NCBI RefSeq assembly: GCF_024400215.1
Contig: NZ_CP053748.1
Location: 1,302,001-1,366,000, forward strand
Source: Massilia sp. erpn
GTDB taxonomy: Bacteria > Pseudomonadota > Gammaproteobacteria > Burkholderiales > Burkholderiaceae_D
Direction of reading: 5' to 3'
DNA length: 64,000 bases
A model generated the notes under the pieces. It saw only the letters and a program-made list of their open reading frames with translations. It made no database searches and was not told where the DNA came from. How positions within the stretch are numbered: the stretch's first letter is position 1; each line of letters starts with the position of its first letter. Both the position numbers and the translations under genes were made by a program. Below, one piece after another: positions 16,444-24,066 of this stretch.

Positions 16444-18264
16444 ATGAACCACCGCATCGCCCTGAGCACGCTGGCTGCCGCCGTTTTTCTGGCCTGGACG
16501 CCAGCCCAGGCGGCCACGCCCGCCCCCGCCGCCAGCACGCTCGCCGCCCCCGCCACCAGCCAGGCTGCGGCAAAAAAACAACTGATCACGCTGGCCGATG
16601 CCTATTACGATGCGCTGGCCCGTTTCGAACCGGTGGGCGCCACCGAGAGCGGCGATAACCGCTTCGACGACCAGCTTGGCCTGTCCATCGCGCCGGCCCA
16701 GCGCGCCAAGCAGTTCGCGCGCTACCGCCAGTTCGCCAAGCGCCTGGCCGCCATCCCGCGCGGCCAGCTCAGTCGCGCCGACCAGATCCACTACGATGTG
16801 CTCGACTTTGAACTGAAGAGTCTGCTCTCCTTCGCAGCCTTCCCCGAGCATCTGCTGCCGCTGAACCAGATGGACAGCATGCCCGTGACGCTGGCCAACT
16901 ATGCCGGTGGCGAAGGCTCGCAGCCGCTGACCACGGTCAAGCAATACCAGGCTTATCTGAGCCGCCTGCGCCAGTTGCCGGCCTGGATCGACCAGGCCAT
17001 CGCCAATATGCGCGAAGGCATGCGCCAGAACGTGGTGCTGCCGAAGGCGCTGGTGGTGTCGACCTTGCCGCAGTTCCAGAAGCTGCTCAGCGCCAGCCCG
17101 GAACAGAGCATTTACTACACGCCGATCAGCAAGCTGCCGGCCAGCTTTTCGGCCGCCGACAAGGCGAAGCTGAGCAAGGCCTACCGCACCACCGTGAGCC
17201 AGCTGGAGCCGGCCCTGCAGCGCCTTGCCAGCTTCCTCGAAAAAGACTATCTGCCGGCCAGCCGCGACAGCGCGGGCCTGGGCGCCTTGCCGCAGGGCGC
17301 GGCCTGGTACCAGGCGCGCATCGCCGCCTCGACCACCACCAACCTCGATCCGGACACCATCCACGCCATCGGCCTGAAGGAAGTGGCGCGCATCCAGGGC
17401 CAGTTCGCCGTGCTCGGTCCCAAGCTCGGCTACGACGGCCCGGCCGCCGGCCTGCCGGTCTGGGTCTCGCAGCAAGCCAAGTTCTTCCCCTTCAAGACCG
17501 AGGACGAGGTGCAAGCGGTCTACCGCAAGCTCAACACGGTGCTCGACAGCAAGTTGCCCGCCATGTTCACCCTGCTGCCCAAGGCGCCGCTCGACCTGCG
17601 CCTGGAACCGGAGCTGAGCCGCGCCACCGCCGCCGACCACTACACGGCGCCGGCCGCCGACGGTTCGCGTCCCGGCGTGTTCTGGTCGGTGGTCAACGAT
17701 CCCACCAAGTACGGCAATACCGGCATGAACACCCTGTTCCTGCATGAAGGCAAACCCGGCCACCACTTCCACATCGCGCTGATGCAGGAACTGGACATGC
17801 CGAAGTTCCGCAAATTCGGCGGCAACAATGCCTTCACCGAAGGCTGGGCGCTGTATGCCGAAACCCTGGGCCAGGAAATGGGCTTGTTCGACGATCCGGC
17901 CCAGTATTTCGGCCACCTGAACGACGAACTGCTGCGCGCCACCCGCCTGGTGGTCGATACCGGGCTGCACGCCAAAGGCTGGAGCCGCGAGCAAACCATC
18001 CAGTATATGAAGGACACGCTGGGCTACGACGCCGTGGCCAAGAGCGAGACCGAGCGCTATATGGCCTGGCCCGGCCAGGCCCTGGGCTACAAGATCGGTT
18101 CGCTGAAAATCGTCGAGCTGCGCAAGCGCGCCCAGCAGGCGCTGGGCGATAAGTTCAGCCTGCCGAAATTCCACGAAGTGGTGCTGGGCGACGGCACCGT
18201 CCCGCTCAGCCTGCTCGAAGCCAAGGTCGACCGCTGGATCGCCGACGAGCAGCCGGCGCAGTAA
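16444..18264 (+). CDS. DUF885 family secreted protein, putative zinc peptidase
   Basis: 606 aa. The start ATG at 16444 follows AGGAAAA and opens a signal peptide (MNHRIALSTLAAAVFLAWTP, AQAA). An upstream in-frame start at 16351 is rejected. The protein matches the DUF885 layout: a long helical N-terminal domain with LSRADQIHYDVLDFEL near 120, and the zinc-site motif LFLHEGKPGHHFHIAL near residue 433 (HExxPGHH). It continues to FTEGWALYAETLGQEMGLF, which supplies the downstream Glu. These features place it with the M32-like gluzincins. Substrate is not known for bacterial DUF885 proteins. It is a single gene facing the hot-dog gene, with a GC-rich hairpin between. Confidence 0.88.
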   Translation: MNHRIALSTLAAAVFLAWTPAQAATPAPAASTLAAPATSQAAAKKQLITLADAYYDALARFEPVGATESGDNRFDDQLGLSIAPAQRAKQFARYRQFAKRLAAIPRGQLSRADQIHYDVLDFELKSLLSFAAFPEHLLPLNQMDSMPVTLANYAGGEGSQPLTTVKQYQAYLSRLRQLPAWIDQAIANMREGMRQNVVLPKALVVSTLPQFQKLLSASPEQSIYYTPISKLPASFSAADKAKLSKAYRTTVSQLEPALQRLASFLEKDYLPASRDSAGLGALPQGAAWYQARIAASTTTNLDPDTIHAIGLKEVARIQGQFAVLGPKLGYDGPAAGLPVWVSQQAKFFPFKTEDEVQAVYRKLNTVLDSKLPAMFTLLPKAPLDLRLEPELSRATAADHYTAPAADGSRPGVFWSVVNDPTKYGNTGMNTLFLHEGKPGHHFHIALMQELDMPKFRKFGGNNAFTEGWALYAETLGQEMGLFDDPAQYFGHLNDELLRATRLVVDTGLHAKGWSREQTIQYMKDTLGYDAVAKSETERYMAWPGQALGYKIGSLKIVELRKRAQQALGDKFSLPKFHEVVLGDGTVPLSLLEAKVDRWIADEQPAQ

Positions 18265-18271
18265 TCCGGCG

Positions 18272-18304
18272 CCGCGCGGCCGCCACGACACGGCGGCCGC
18301 GCGC
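18272..18304. terminator. GC-rich hairpin between convergent genes
   Basis: GCGCGGCCGCC-ACGACAC-GGCGGCCGCGC forms an 11-bp stem between the DUF885 stop (18264) and the hot-dog gene stop (18326). It has no U-tract on either side, so it may need Rho or may only protect 3' ends. Confidence 0.5.
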
Positions 18305-18325
18305 GCAACTGCCGGCGCGGGCGGC

Positions 18326-18772
18326 CTAGCTACTCAACTCATACGCCTTGATGCGCTTCAAGGCCCGCTCCGGCAGCGCGGCGATCTGTTTGCCATGGTC
18401 GGCAAAGACGATCTGCTGCCGGCCCACGGCGACCGGCAGGCTGTTGGCGTAGAAGCGGAACTCCAGCCAGAACGAGCAGCGCCGCACATCGTAGGTGTTG
18501 ACCTCGCAGCGCACGTCTTGAAACGGAAAGGTTTCCTGCAGATAGTCCTGCTCGGCGCGCTTGGTGATGAACACCCCCTCTTTCTGCAGCATATCGCGCG
18601 CAACGCACTCGAAAAACCACTTCTCGCGGCAGATGCCCTGCCATTCGAAATAGCGGGCGAAGTAGGTATTGCCATAGGCATTCGAATCTTTCAGATAAAT
18701 GGAAATCTGGTGGTGGAAGGTCAGCTCGGCATCGGTGTTGGCGTCGTTGGCAACAGCGGCGTACATGAACAT
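18326..18772 (-). CDS. Hot-dog fold acyl-CoA thioesterase (4HBT/YbgC-like)
   Basis: 148 aa. The start ATG at 18772 is chosen because AGGAGA lies five bases upstream; a longer start at 18793 has its purine tract too close. The motif SIYLKDSNAYGNTYFARYFE (residues about 26-45) matches the hot-dog signature in which D-x-x-x-x-G-N/H-x-x-Y-x-R-Y-F/L-E forms the long helix and active site, as in 4-hydroxybenzoyl-CoA and YbgC thioesterases. The Asp in LKDSNAYG is in the catalytic position. Similar proteins occur in secondary-metabolite clusters, where they release acyl chains. The substrate here is unknown. It is divergent from the orphan histidine kinase, with 196 bp between start codons. Confidence 0.75.
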   Translation of the reverse strand: MFMYAAVANDANTDAELTFHHQISIYLKDSNAYGNTYFARYFEWQGICREKWFFECVARDMLQKEGVFITKRAEQDYLQETFPFQDVRCEVNTYDVRRCSFWLEFRFYANSLPVAVGRQQIVFADHGKQIAALPERALKRIKAYELSS

Positions 18773-18866
18773 GGTTCTCTCCTGGGTAGGCATTTCCTGA
18801 GTGGACTGTTACTAGCGGCCTCTGCGTGCCGCATATGTTCACTAAAGGAAACTTTTGCCCCTACCC

Positions 18867-18884
18867 CTTTGATCTGGCACAAAC
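18867..18884. repeat. Solitary copy of the 18-bp repeat-flank module (FNR-box-like)
   Basis: CTTTG-ATCTGGCA-CAAAC is the same 18-bp GTTTG-N8-CAAAC module that flanks the palindromic repeats (compare 50574-50591, which differs at two bases). Here it stands alone, without the CCACCCTGGTG palindrome, in the divergent promoter region of the hot-dog gene and the histidine kinase. Its core TTGAT-CTGG-CACAA matches eight of ten fixed bases of the FNR/Anr consensus TTGAT-N4-ATCAA or is close to it. It could be a working regulator site or a repeat remnant. Confidence 0.55.
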
Positions 18885-18968
18885 CCTGTGCGAATCACGG
18901 AGCTGAGCAGGCTCAAGCGTTGTTATGATCCAAAGCGTTGACACGTGGTCTGTTCCAGGGGATTGCCC

Positions 18969-20423
18969 ATGTTCTCCATCCTGCCCGCGCTGGTTTCGCT
19001 GCTCTTCCTGGCCTATGGCTGTTATGTGCTGCACTCGCGCGGGGCGAACCGCGCCAGCCTGACCTTTTTCCTGGTCTGCGTCACCACCGGCCTGTGGCAA
19101 GCCTCGTGGGCGCTGCTGTTCCAGACCGACGCCTCGGCCCTGGCCCTGATCCTGGCGCGCTTCGGCTATGTGCCCATCCTCTTTCTGCCGACCACGCTCT
19201 ACCACTTCATCACCGAGCTGACGCGCCAGCCCGGCGAAGGGCGCTGGGTGACGGCCTCGTATGGCCTGGCGGCCGTGCTCAGCGTGTTCACCGTCGGCAG
19301 CGACTGGCTGGTGAGCGGCCTGCACGCCTATTTCTTCGGCTACTATCCGCGCGCCGGCTGGCTGCACCCGCTGCACCTGCTGCAAACGGCAGTGGTGATG
19401 CTGCGCGGACTGTACCTGCTGTACCGGCGCCAGCAGGCGGCCGTGTCGACCGAGCGCGCGCGGCTGCGCTACTGCCTGGTCAGCGTGCTGATCTACTTCA
19501 GCGCCGCGATCGACTATCTGTGCAATTACGGCTATGAGTTTTATCCGCCCGGCGTGCTGTCGCTGGCAGCCAGCCTGGGCCTGATCGCCCAGGCCATGGT
19601 GCAGCACAATCTCCTGGCCGACCCGATGGCCGCCGCCGCCTCCATCGCGCATGAGATGCGCACGCCGCTGGCCACCATCCGCAGCCAGTCGCGCCTGCTG
19701 GCCAAAAGCTTGCCGGAGCTGATCGCCGGCTACCAGAGCATGGCGCAGCAGCGCGCCCACAAGCCGCTGCTGGACGCCGATCAGCTGCAGTATCTGGGCG
19801 GCCTGGCCCAGCATATCGAACAGGAAGTATCACGCTCGAACTTCATTGTCGACATGCTGCTGGCCTCGGCCACGGCCGAAAATTTCCGGCGCGACGAGTT
19901 CCGCCATTATTCGGTGAAAGCCTGCATCGACGAAGCGCTGTCCTGCTATCCCTTCGAAGAGGGCATGCGCGGACGCGTCAACGCCCAGGTGCGCAACGAT
20001 TTCCGCTTCCACGGCTCGGACGTGCTGCTGATCTATGTGCTGTACAACCTGCTCAAGAATTCCCTGCACGCGATCCGCACCGGCGGCCAGGGCCGGGGGA
20101 CGGTCGAGGTGGAGTGCTTCAGCCTGGCGCGCCACAACTGGCTGGTGGTCACCGATACCGGGCCGGGCATCGAAGCCGACGTGCTGCCCCATGTGTTCGA
20201 ACCGTATTACACCACGCGGCGCCAGGGCGGCGGCTCGGGCATGGGTCTGGCGTTCTGCCAGCGCGTGCTGGCCGCGTTCGGCGGCGCCATCCGCTGCGAA
20301 TCGGTGCCGGGCAAGTTCACGCGCTTTTCGCTGACCTTCCCGCCCTGCATGCCGCTGGGGACGCCGGTGACGGCGGTGGAGGTGTGCGCGCCCCTGGCCG
20401 GCGAGCAGGCGCGGCGCGCCTAG
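18969..20423 (+). CDS. Orphan sensor histidine kinase with 7TM N-terminal domain
   Basis: 484 aa. The start ATG at 18969 (MFSILPALVSLLFLAYGCYV) follows AGGGG; a GTG at 18945 is rejected. Seven hydrophobic segments span residues about 1-215, resembling the HisKA_7TM sensor region. The kinase core has the H-box IAHEMRTPLATIR (His near 228), the N-box NLLKNSLHAI near 359, DTGPGIEAD near 395 and the G2 box GGGSGMGLAFC. Between them, the segment with NFIVDMLLASA and CIDEALSCYPFEEGMR resembles the CqsS/LqsS (alpha-hydroxyketone quorum-sensing) kinase family. No receiver domain is attached and no response regulator is adjacent. A Vibrio/Legionella-type signal is therefore only a hypothesis. Confidence 0.85.
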   Translation: MFSILPALVSLLFLAYGCYVLHSRGANRASLTFFLVCVTTGLWQASWALLFQTDASALALILARFGYVPILFLPTTLYHFITELTRQPGEGRWVTASYGLAAVLSVFTVGSDWLVSGLHAYFFGYYPRAGWLHPLHLLQTAVVMLRGLYLLYRRQQAAVSTERARLRYCLVSVLIYFSAAIDYLCNYGYEFYPPGVLSLAASLGLIAQAMVQHNLLADPMAAAASIAHEMRTPLATIRSQSRLLAKSLPELIAGYQSMAQQRAHKPLLDADQLQYLGGLAQHIEQEVSRSNFIVDMLLASATAENFRRDEFRHYSVKACIDEALSCYPFEEGMRGRVNAQVRNDFRFHGSDVLLIYVLYNLLKNSLHAIRTGGQGRGTVEVECFSLARHNWLVVTDTGPGIEADVLPHVFEPYYTTRRQGGGSGMGLAFCQRVLAAFGGAIRCESVPGKFTRFSLTFPPCMPLGTPVTAVEVCAPLAGEQARRA

Positions 20424-20445
20424 GCGGGGCGCCTAAGCGGAGCGC

Positions 20446-21066
20446 CTAAGCCACGTTGGGCAGGGCCGGGCTGTCTTCGCGCAGGATGTCGTCGAGGTCG
20501 GTGTCGTCGCCCAGCACGAAGACCTTGCGCTCATCCAGCACCTGCAGGATGAAAGGCTGCTGCTCGCGCAGGCGGCGCCGGAAATCGGGCACGGAATACA
20601 GATTGGGGTTGATCTTGCGGCGCAGCAGGCGCTCGGCCACCGGCAGGCGGTTGAGCAGCTCGCCGTAGGTGGTGTTCTCGCCGATCAAGAGCAGCTCGAT
20701 GGCGTCGCCCGAACCTTCCTGTTCCTTGGCCGTCTTGCCGTAGACGAAGGCCACATTGAGCTGCTGGCGCAGCGGCGCCAGCGCCGAATTCAGCACGCTG
20801 AGCAGGCCGAAGGTCTTCTTCACCAGGCTGCTCAATTCCCCGTACACCAGGCTGTCCTTATTGGGCCGGAACTGGCGCACATTGCCGATACGTTCGGAGA
20901 CGATCAGGCCCGACTCGTGCAGGCGCTTGAGTTCGCGCTGGGCCGAGGCGCTGCCCAAACCGGTCAGGCGCATGATCTCATTGAGGTGGAATCCCTCATT
21001 AACGCGGACGAACAGCAAGCCCAGCAGTTTTTGCTGGGCCGGAGTGAACAGGGCTTGGGCAATCAT
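20446..21066 (-). CDS. Winged-helix regulator fused to a degenerate minimal nucleotidyltransferase domain
   Basis: 206 aa. Residues 1-85 are a winged HTH of the ArsR/MarR sort (FTPAQQKLLGLLFVRVNEGF, then LGSASAQRELKRLHESGLIV). The second half follows the minimal nucleotidyltransferase pattern seen in regulators annotated as 'nucleotidyltransferase domain-containing transcriptional regulators'. Where active enzymes read GSxARG...SDIDLLV, this protein has YGKTAKEQEGSGDAIELLLI: the GS and the DxD metal site are replaced, so transferase activity is probably lost. The C-terminus has ERKVFVLGDDTDLDDIL. It lies between the histidine kinase (convergent, 22 bp) and the M16 peptidase (divergent, 135 bp). 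Targets and effector are unknown. Confidence 0.72.
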   Translation of the reverse strand: MIAQALFTPAQQKLLGLLFVRVNEGFHLNEIMRLTGLGSASAQRELKRLHESGLIVSERIGNVRQFRPNKDSLVYGELSSLVKKTFGLLSVLNSALAPLRQQLNVAFVYGKTAKEQEGSGDAIELLLIGENTTYGELLNRLPVAERLLRRKINPNLYSVPDFRRRLREQQPFILQVLDERKVFVLGDDTDLDDILREDSPALPNVA

Positions 21067-21201
21067 GAGCCAAATATTAGCATGGCCGCCGCCGCGTCCG
21101 GCATGGATTCGGCAGCTGCGCGTTGCTAGAATAGCCCAGCCATTGCAAGGGCAGGACCGCTTGCGCTGGCCACTCTATAACAATCCACATACAGGTGAAC
21201 A

Positions 21202-23994
21202 GTGAAAAAACACATGCTTCTCGCCCTGGGCCTGGCGGCCAGCACCCTGCCGGCCCTGGCTGCCGGCACGATGCCCGCCGCCGCCAACCGGCCCGGCGCC
21301 AGCGCCGCGGCCCAGCCCGTCGCCTTCGAGCGCCAGGCGTATGCCATTCCCTACAAAAAATTTGTGTTGCAGAATGGCCTCACCCTGCTGGTGCATGAAG
21401 ACCATAATGTGCCGGTGGTCGGTGTGAATATCTGGTACCACGTCGGCTCGCGCAACGAGAAGCGCGGCAAGACCGGCTTCGCCCACCTGTTCGAGCACTT
21501 CTTCTTCAACGGCTCGGAAAACTACCCGCACGGCTTCCGCGAAGCGATGGACGACCTGGGCGCGAACAACCGCAACGGCACCACCAATGGCGACCGCACC
21601 AACTTCTTCGAAGACGTGCCGGTGTCGGCGCTGGAGCGCACCCTGTACCTGGAAGCGGACCGCATGGGCTTCCTCGGCAACTACATCTCGAAGGAGATGC
21701 TGGAGCGCGAGCGCGGCGTGGTGCAGAACGAAAAACGCCAGGGCGAGAACCAGCCCTATGGCCGCGTGCATCTGGAACAGGTGGCGCGCATGTATCCCTA
21801 CTCCCATCCCTATTCCTGGTCCACCATCGGCAGCATGGACGACCTGAACGCCGCCTCGCTGGACGATATCAAGGAGTGGTACCGCACTTACTATGGTCCC
21901 AACAACGCCGTCGTCGCGCTGGCCGGCGACATCACGCCGGAACGCGCGCTGGAGCTGGTGAAGAAATACTTTGACTCGATTCCGCCCGGCCCGCCGCTGC
22001 CGCGCACCGAAACCTGGATTCCAGCGCTCGAGCGCAATATCCGCGACGAGATGGAAGACCGCGTGCCGCAGCAGCGCATCTACCGCAGCTACCACGCGCC
22101 GGCCTGGAAGGATCCCAGCCTGCAGCATCTGTCCCTGTTCGCCGACGTGCTGGCCGGTTCCAAGAGCGCGCGCCTGGACAAGCGCCTGGTCTACGAGAAA
22201 GGCCTGGCCACCAGCGTGCGCGCCGGCATCGACGACAATGAGCTGGGCAGCACCTTCAATATCGTCGCCACCGTCAAGCCGGGCGTCGATCCGGCCCTGG
22301 TCGAGCGCGAGATCGATGCCGTGCTGAACGAGCTGCTGGTGCAGGGGCCGGCGCCGGCCGAACTGGCGCGCACGCGCGCCGCCACGCTGGCCAGGTTCGC
22401 CCGTGGCCTGGAACGCCTGGGCGGCTTCGGCGGCCGCGCCGACGTGCTGGCGCAAAGCATGACCTATGGCGGCAAGCCCGACGCCTACCTCGACCAGCTC
22501 GACGTCTACGCCAAGGCCACGCCGGCCGAAGTGAAGGCCACGGCCGGCCAATGGCTGCGCGCCCACCATTACACGATGACGGTCAAGCCCTTCGCCAAGC
22601 TGGCCGCCGCCAAGTCCGAGGTGGACCGCAAGGTGCTGCCCGCGCTGGACCAGGCGCCCGACGTGAAATTCCCCGCCATCCAGCGCGCCACGCTGTCGAA
22701 CGGCTTGAAGGTGGTGCTGCTGGAACGCCACTCCGCACCCATCGTCAATGTGGCGCTGGCGGTGGATGCCGGCACGGCGTCCGACACGCCGGCCAAGGCG
22801 GGCCTGGCCGCCCTCACCCTCGACCTGCTGGACAAAGGCACGGCCACGCGCAACGCCTTCCAACTGTCGGACGCGCTGGAAAGCCTGGGCGCCCAGCTGG
22901 AAACGCGCAGCGGCAGCGACCTGTCCATCATGCGCCTGCAGGCAATGGCGGCCAGACTGCCCGCCGCCCTGCAGCTGATGGCCGACGCGGCCCTGCATCC
23001 AGCCTTCCCGGCCGACCAGTTCGCGCTGCAAAAACAGCGCCGCCTGGCCGCCATCGCGCAGGAAAAGGCGCAGCCCAACGCGCTCGCCATGCGCGTGCTG
23101 CCCGGCCTGCTGTACGGCGGCGCCCACGCTTACGGCAAGCCCGCCAGCGGCTACGAAGCCTCGGTGCAGGGCTTGACGCGCGCCGACCTGCAAGCCTGGC
23201 ATGCGGCCTGGTTCCGGCCCGGCAGCGCCACCCTGGTGCTGAGCGGCGACACCACGCTGGCTCAAGCCCTGCCTGCGCTGGAAGCGGCCTTCGGCCAGTG
23301 GCAGGCCGGCAGCGCGCCCGCCAAGCCGGCACCCGCCGCGCAGGCCAACCAGGGCAAGCGCCTGTTCCTGATCGATAAACCCGATGCACCGCAATCGACC
23401 ATCGTCGCCGCCCACCTGACGCAGCTGCAAGGCCAGCCGGAAGACCTGGCGATGGAACCGGTGATGCAGAACTTCGGCGGCATGGCGACCTCGCGCCTGA
23501 ACCGCAATCTGCGCCTGGACAAGCACTGGAGCTACGGCACGTCCGGCCAGCTGAGCGCCGTGCGCGGCCAGCGCGCCTTCATGGTGGTGGCGCCGGTACA
23601 GACCGACAAGACGCGGGAAGCGATGCAGGAAGTGGCGAAAGAAGTGCGCGGCGCGGCCGGCACGCGGCCGCTGGCGGGCGAGGAATACGGCAGCATCATG
23701 CGCAATATGACGGCGCGCCTGGCGGGCCGCTTCGAGACCATCAATGCGCTGGAAAACGCGGCCCTGAACAGTATCAACCTGGGCCTGGACGACGCCTACT
23801 GGCCCAGCTACGCGGCGCGCCTGCGCACGCTGAACGAAGGCCAGCTGGCCGGCGCCGCCGCCAAATTCATCCGCCCCGATGAACTGGTGTGGCTGGTGAT
23901 CGGCGACCTGCGCAAGATCGAGCCGGGCATCCGCGAACTGGGCTGGGGCGAGGTGACGCTGCTCGACGCGGACGGCCAGCCGCTGCTGCGTTAA
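21202..23994 (+). CDS. M16 family (pitrilysin/insulinase-like) metallopeptidase, secreted two-repeat form
   Basis: 930 aa. The start is GTG at 21202, placed by the AGGTG Shine-Dalgarno and by the basic signal-peptide start MKKHMLLALGLAASTLPALA. The first M16 unit carries the inverted zinc motif GFAHLFEHFFFNGS (HxxEH near residue 95) and the downstream Glu in LEADRMGFLGNYISKEMLER. The second unit (from about residue 480, ATLSNGLKVVLLERHSAPIV) lacks HxxEH and should be the structural half, as in related dimer-in-one-chain M16 peptidases. These enclose and degrade peptides in the periplasm. The gene is single and ends at a strong terminator. Confidence 0.93.
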   Translation: MKKHMLLALGLAASTLPALAAGTMPAAANRPGASAAAQPVAFERQAYAIPYKKFVLQNGLTLLVHEDHNVPVVGVNIWYHVGSRNEKRGKTGFAHLFEHFFFNGSENYPHGFREAMDDLGANNRNGTTNGDRTNFFEDVPVSALERTLYLEADRMGFLGNYISKEMLERERGVVQNEKRQGENQPYGRVHLEQVARMYPYSHPYSWSTIGSMDDLNAASLDDIKEWYRTYYGPNNAVVALAGDITPERALELVKKYFDSIPPGPPLPRTETWIPALERNIRDEMEDRVPQQRIYRSYHAPAWKDPSLQHLSLFADVLAGSKSARLDKRLVYEKGLATSVRAGIDDNELGSTFNIVATVKPGVDPALVEREIDAVLNELLVQGPAPAELARTRAATLARFARGLERLGGFGGRADVLAQSMTYGGKPDAYLDQLDVYAKATPAEVKATAGQWLRAHHYTMTVKPFAKLAAAKSEVDRKVLPALDQAPDVKFPAIQRATLSNGLKVVLLERHSAPIVNVALAVDAGTASDTPAKAGLAALTLDLLDKGTATRNAFQLSDALESLGAQLETRSGSDLSIMRLQAMAARLPAALQLMADAALHPAFPADQFALQKQRRLAAIAQEKAQPNALAMRVLPGLLYGGAHAYGKPASGYEASVQGLTRADLQAWHAAWFRPGSATLVLSGDTTLAQALPALEAAFGQWQAGSAPAKPAPAAQANQGKRLFLIDKPDAPQSTIVAAHLTQLQGQPEDLAMEPVMQNFGGMATSRLNRNLRLDKHWSYGTSGQLSAVRGQRAFMVVAPVQTDKTREAMQEVAKEVRGAAGTRPLAGEEYGSIMRNMTARLAGRFETINALENAALNSINLGLDDAYWPSYAARLRTLNEGQLAGAAAKFIRPDELVWLVIGDLRKIEPGIRELGWGEVTLLDADGQPLLR

Positions 23995-24011
23995 ACCGCC
24001 GCCGGCAGCAA

Positions 24012-24042
24012 AAGGGGCGCCCGCTGGCGCCCCTTGTTTATT
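24012..24042. terminator. Intrinsic terminator between convergent genes
   Basis: AAGGGGCGC-CCGCTG-GCGCCCCTT followed by GTTTATT, 18 bp after the M16 stop. A shorter A-rich stretch (CAAAA) on the other side could let it also serve the convergent TPR gene. Confidence 0.75.
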
Positions 24043-24066
24043 GGCCGCAACGGCCCGGCCCCAGGC

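Noticed and set aside
18272-18304. Possible attachment site or phage remnant at the GC palindrome
   Set aside because: It is a simple hairpin between convergent genes, with no direct repeats or integrase nearby.
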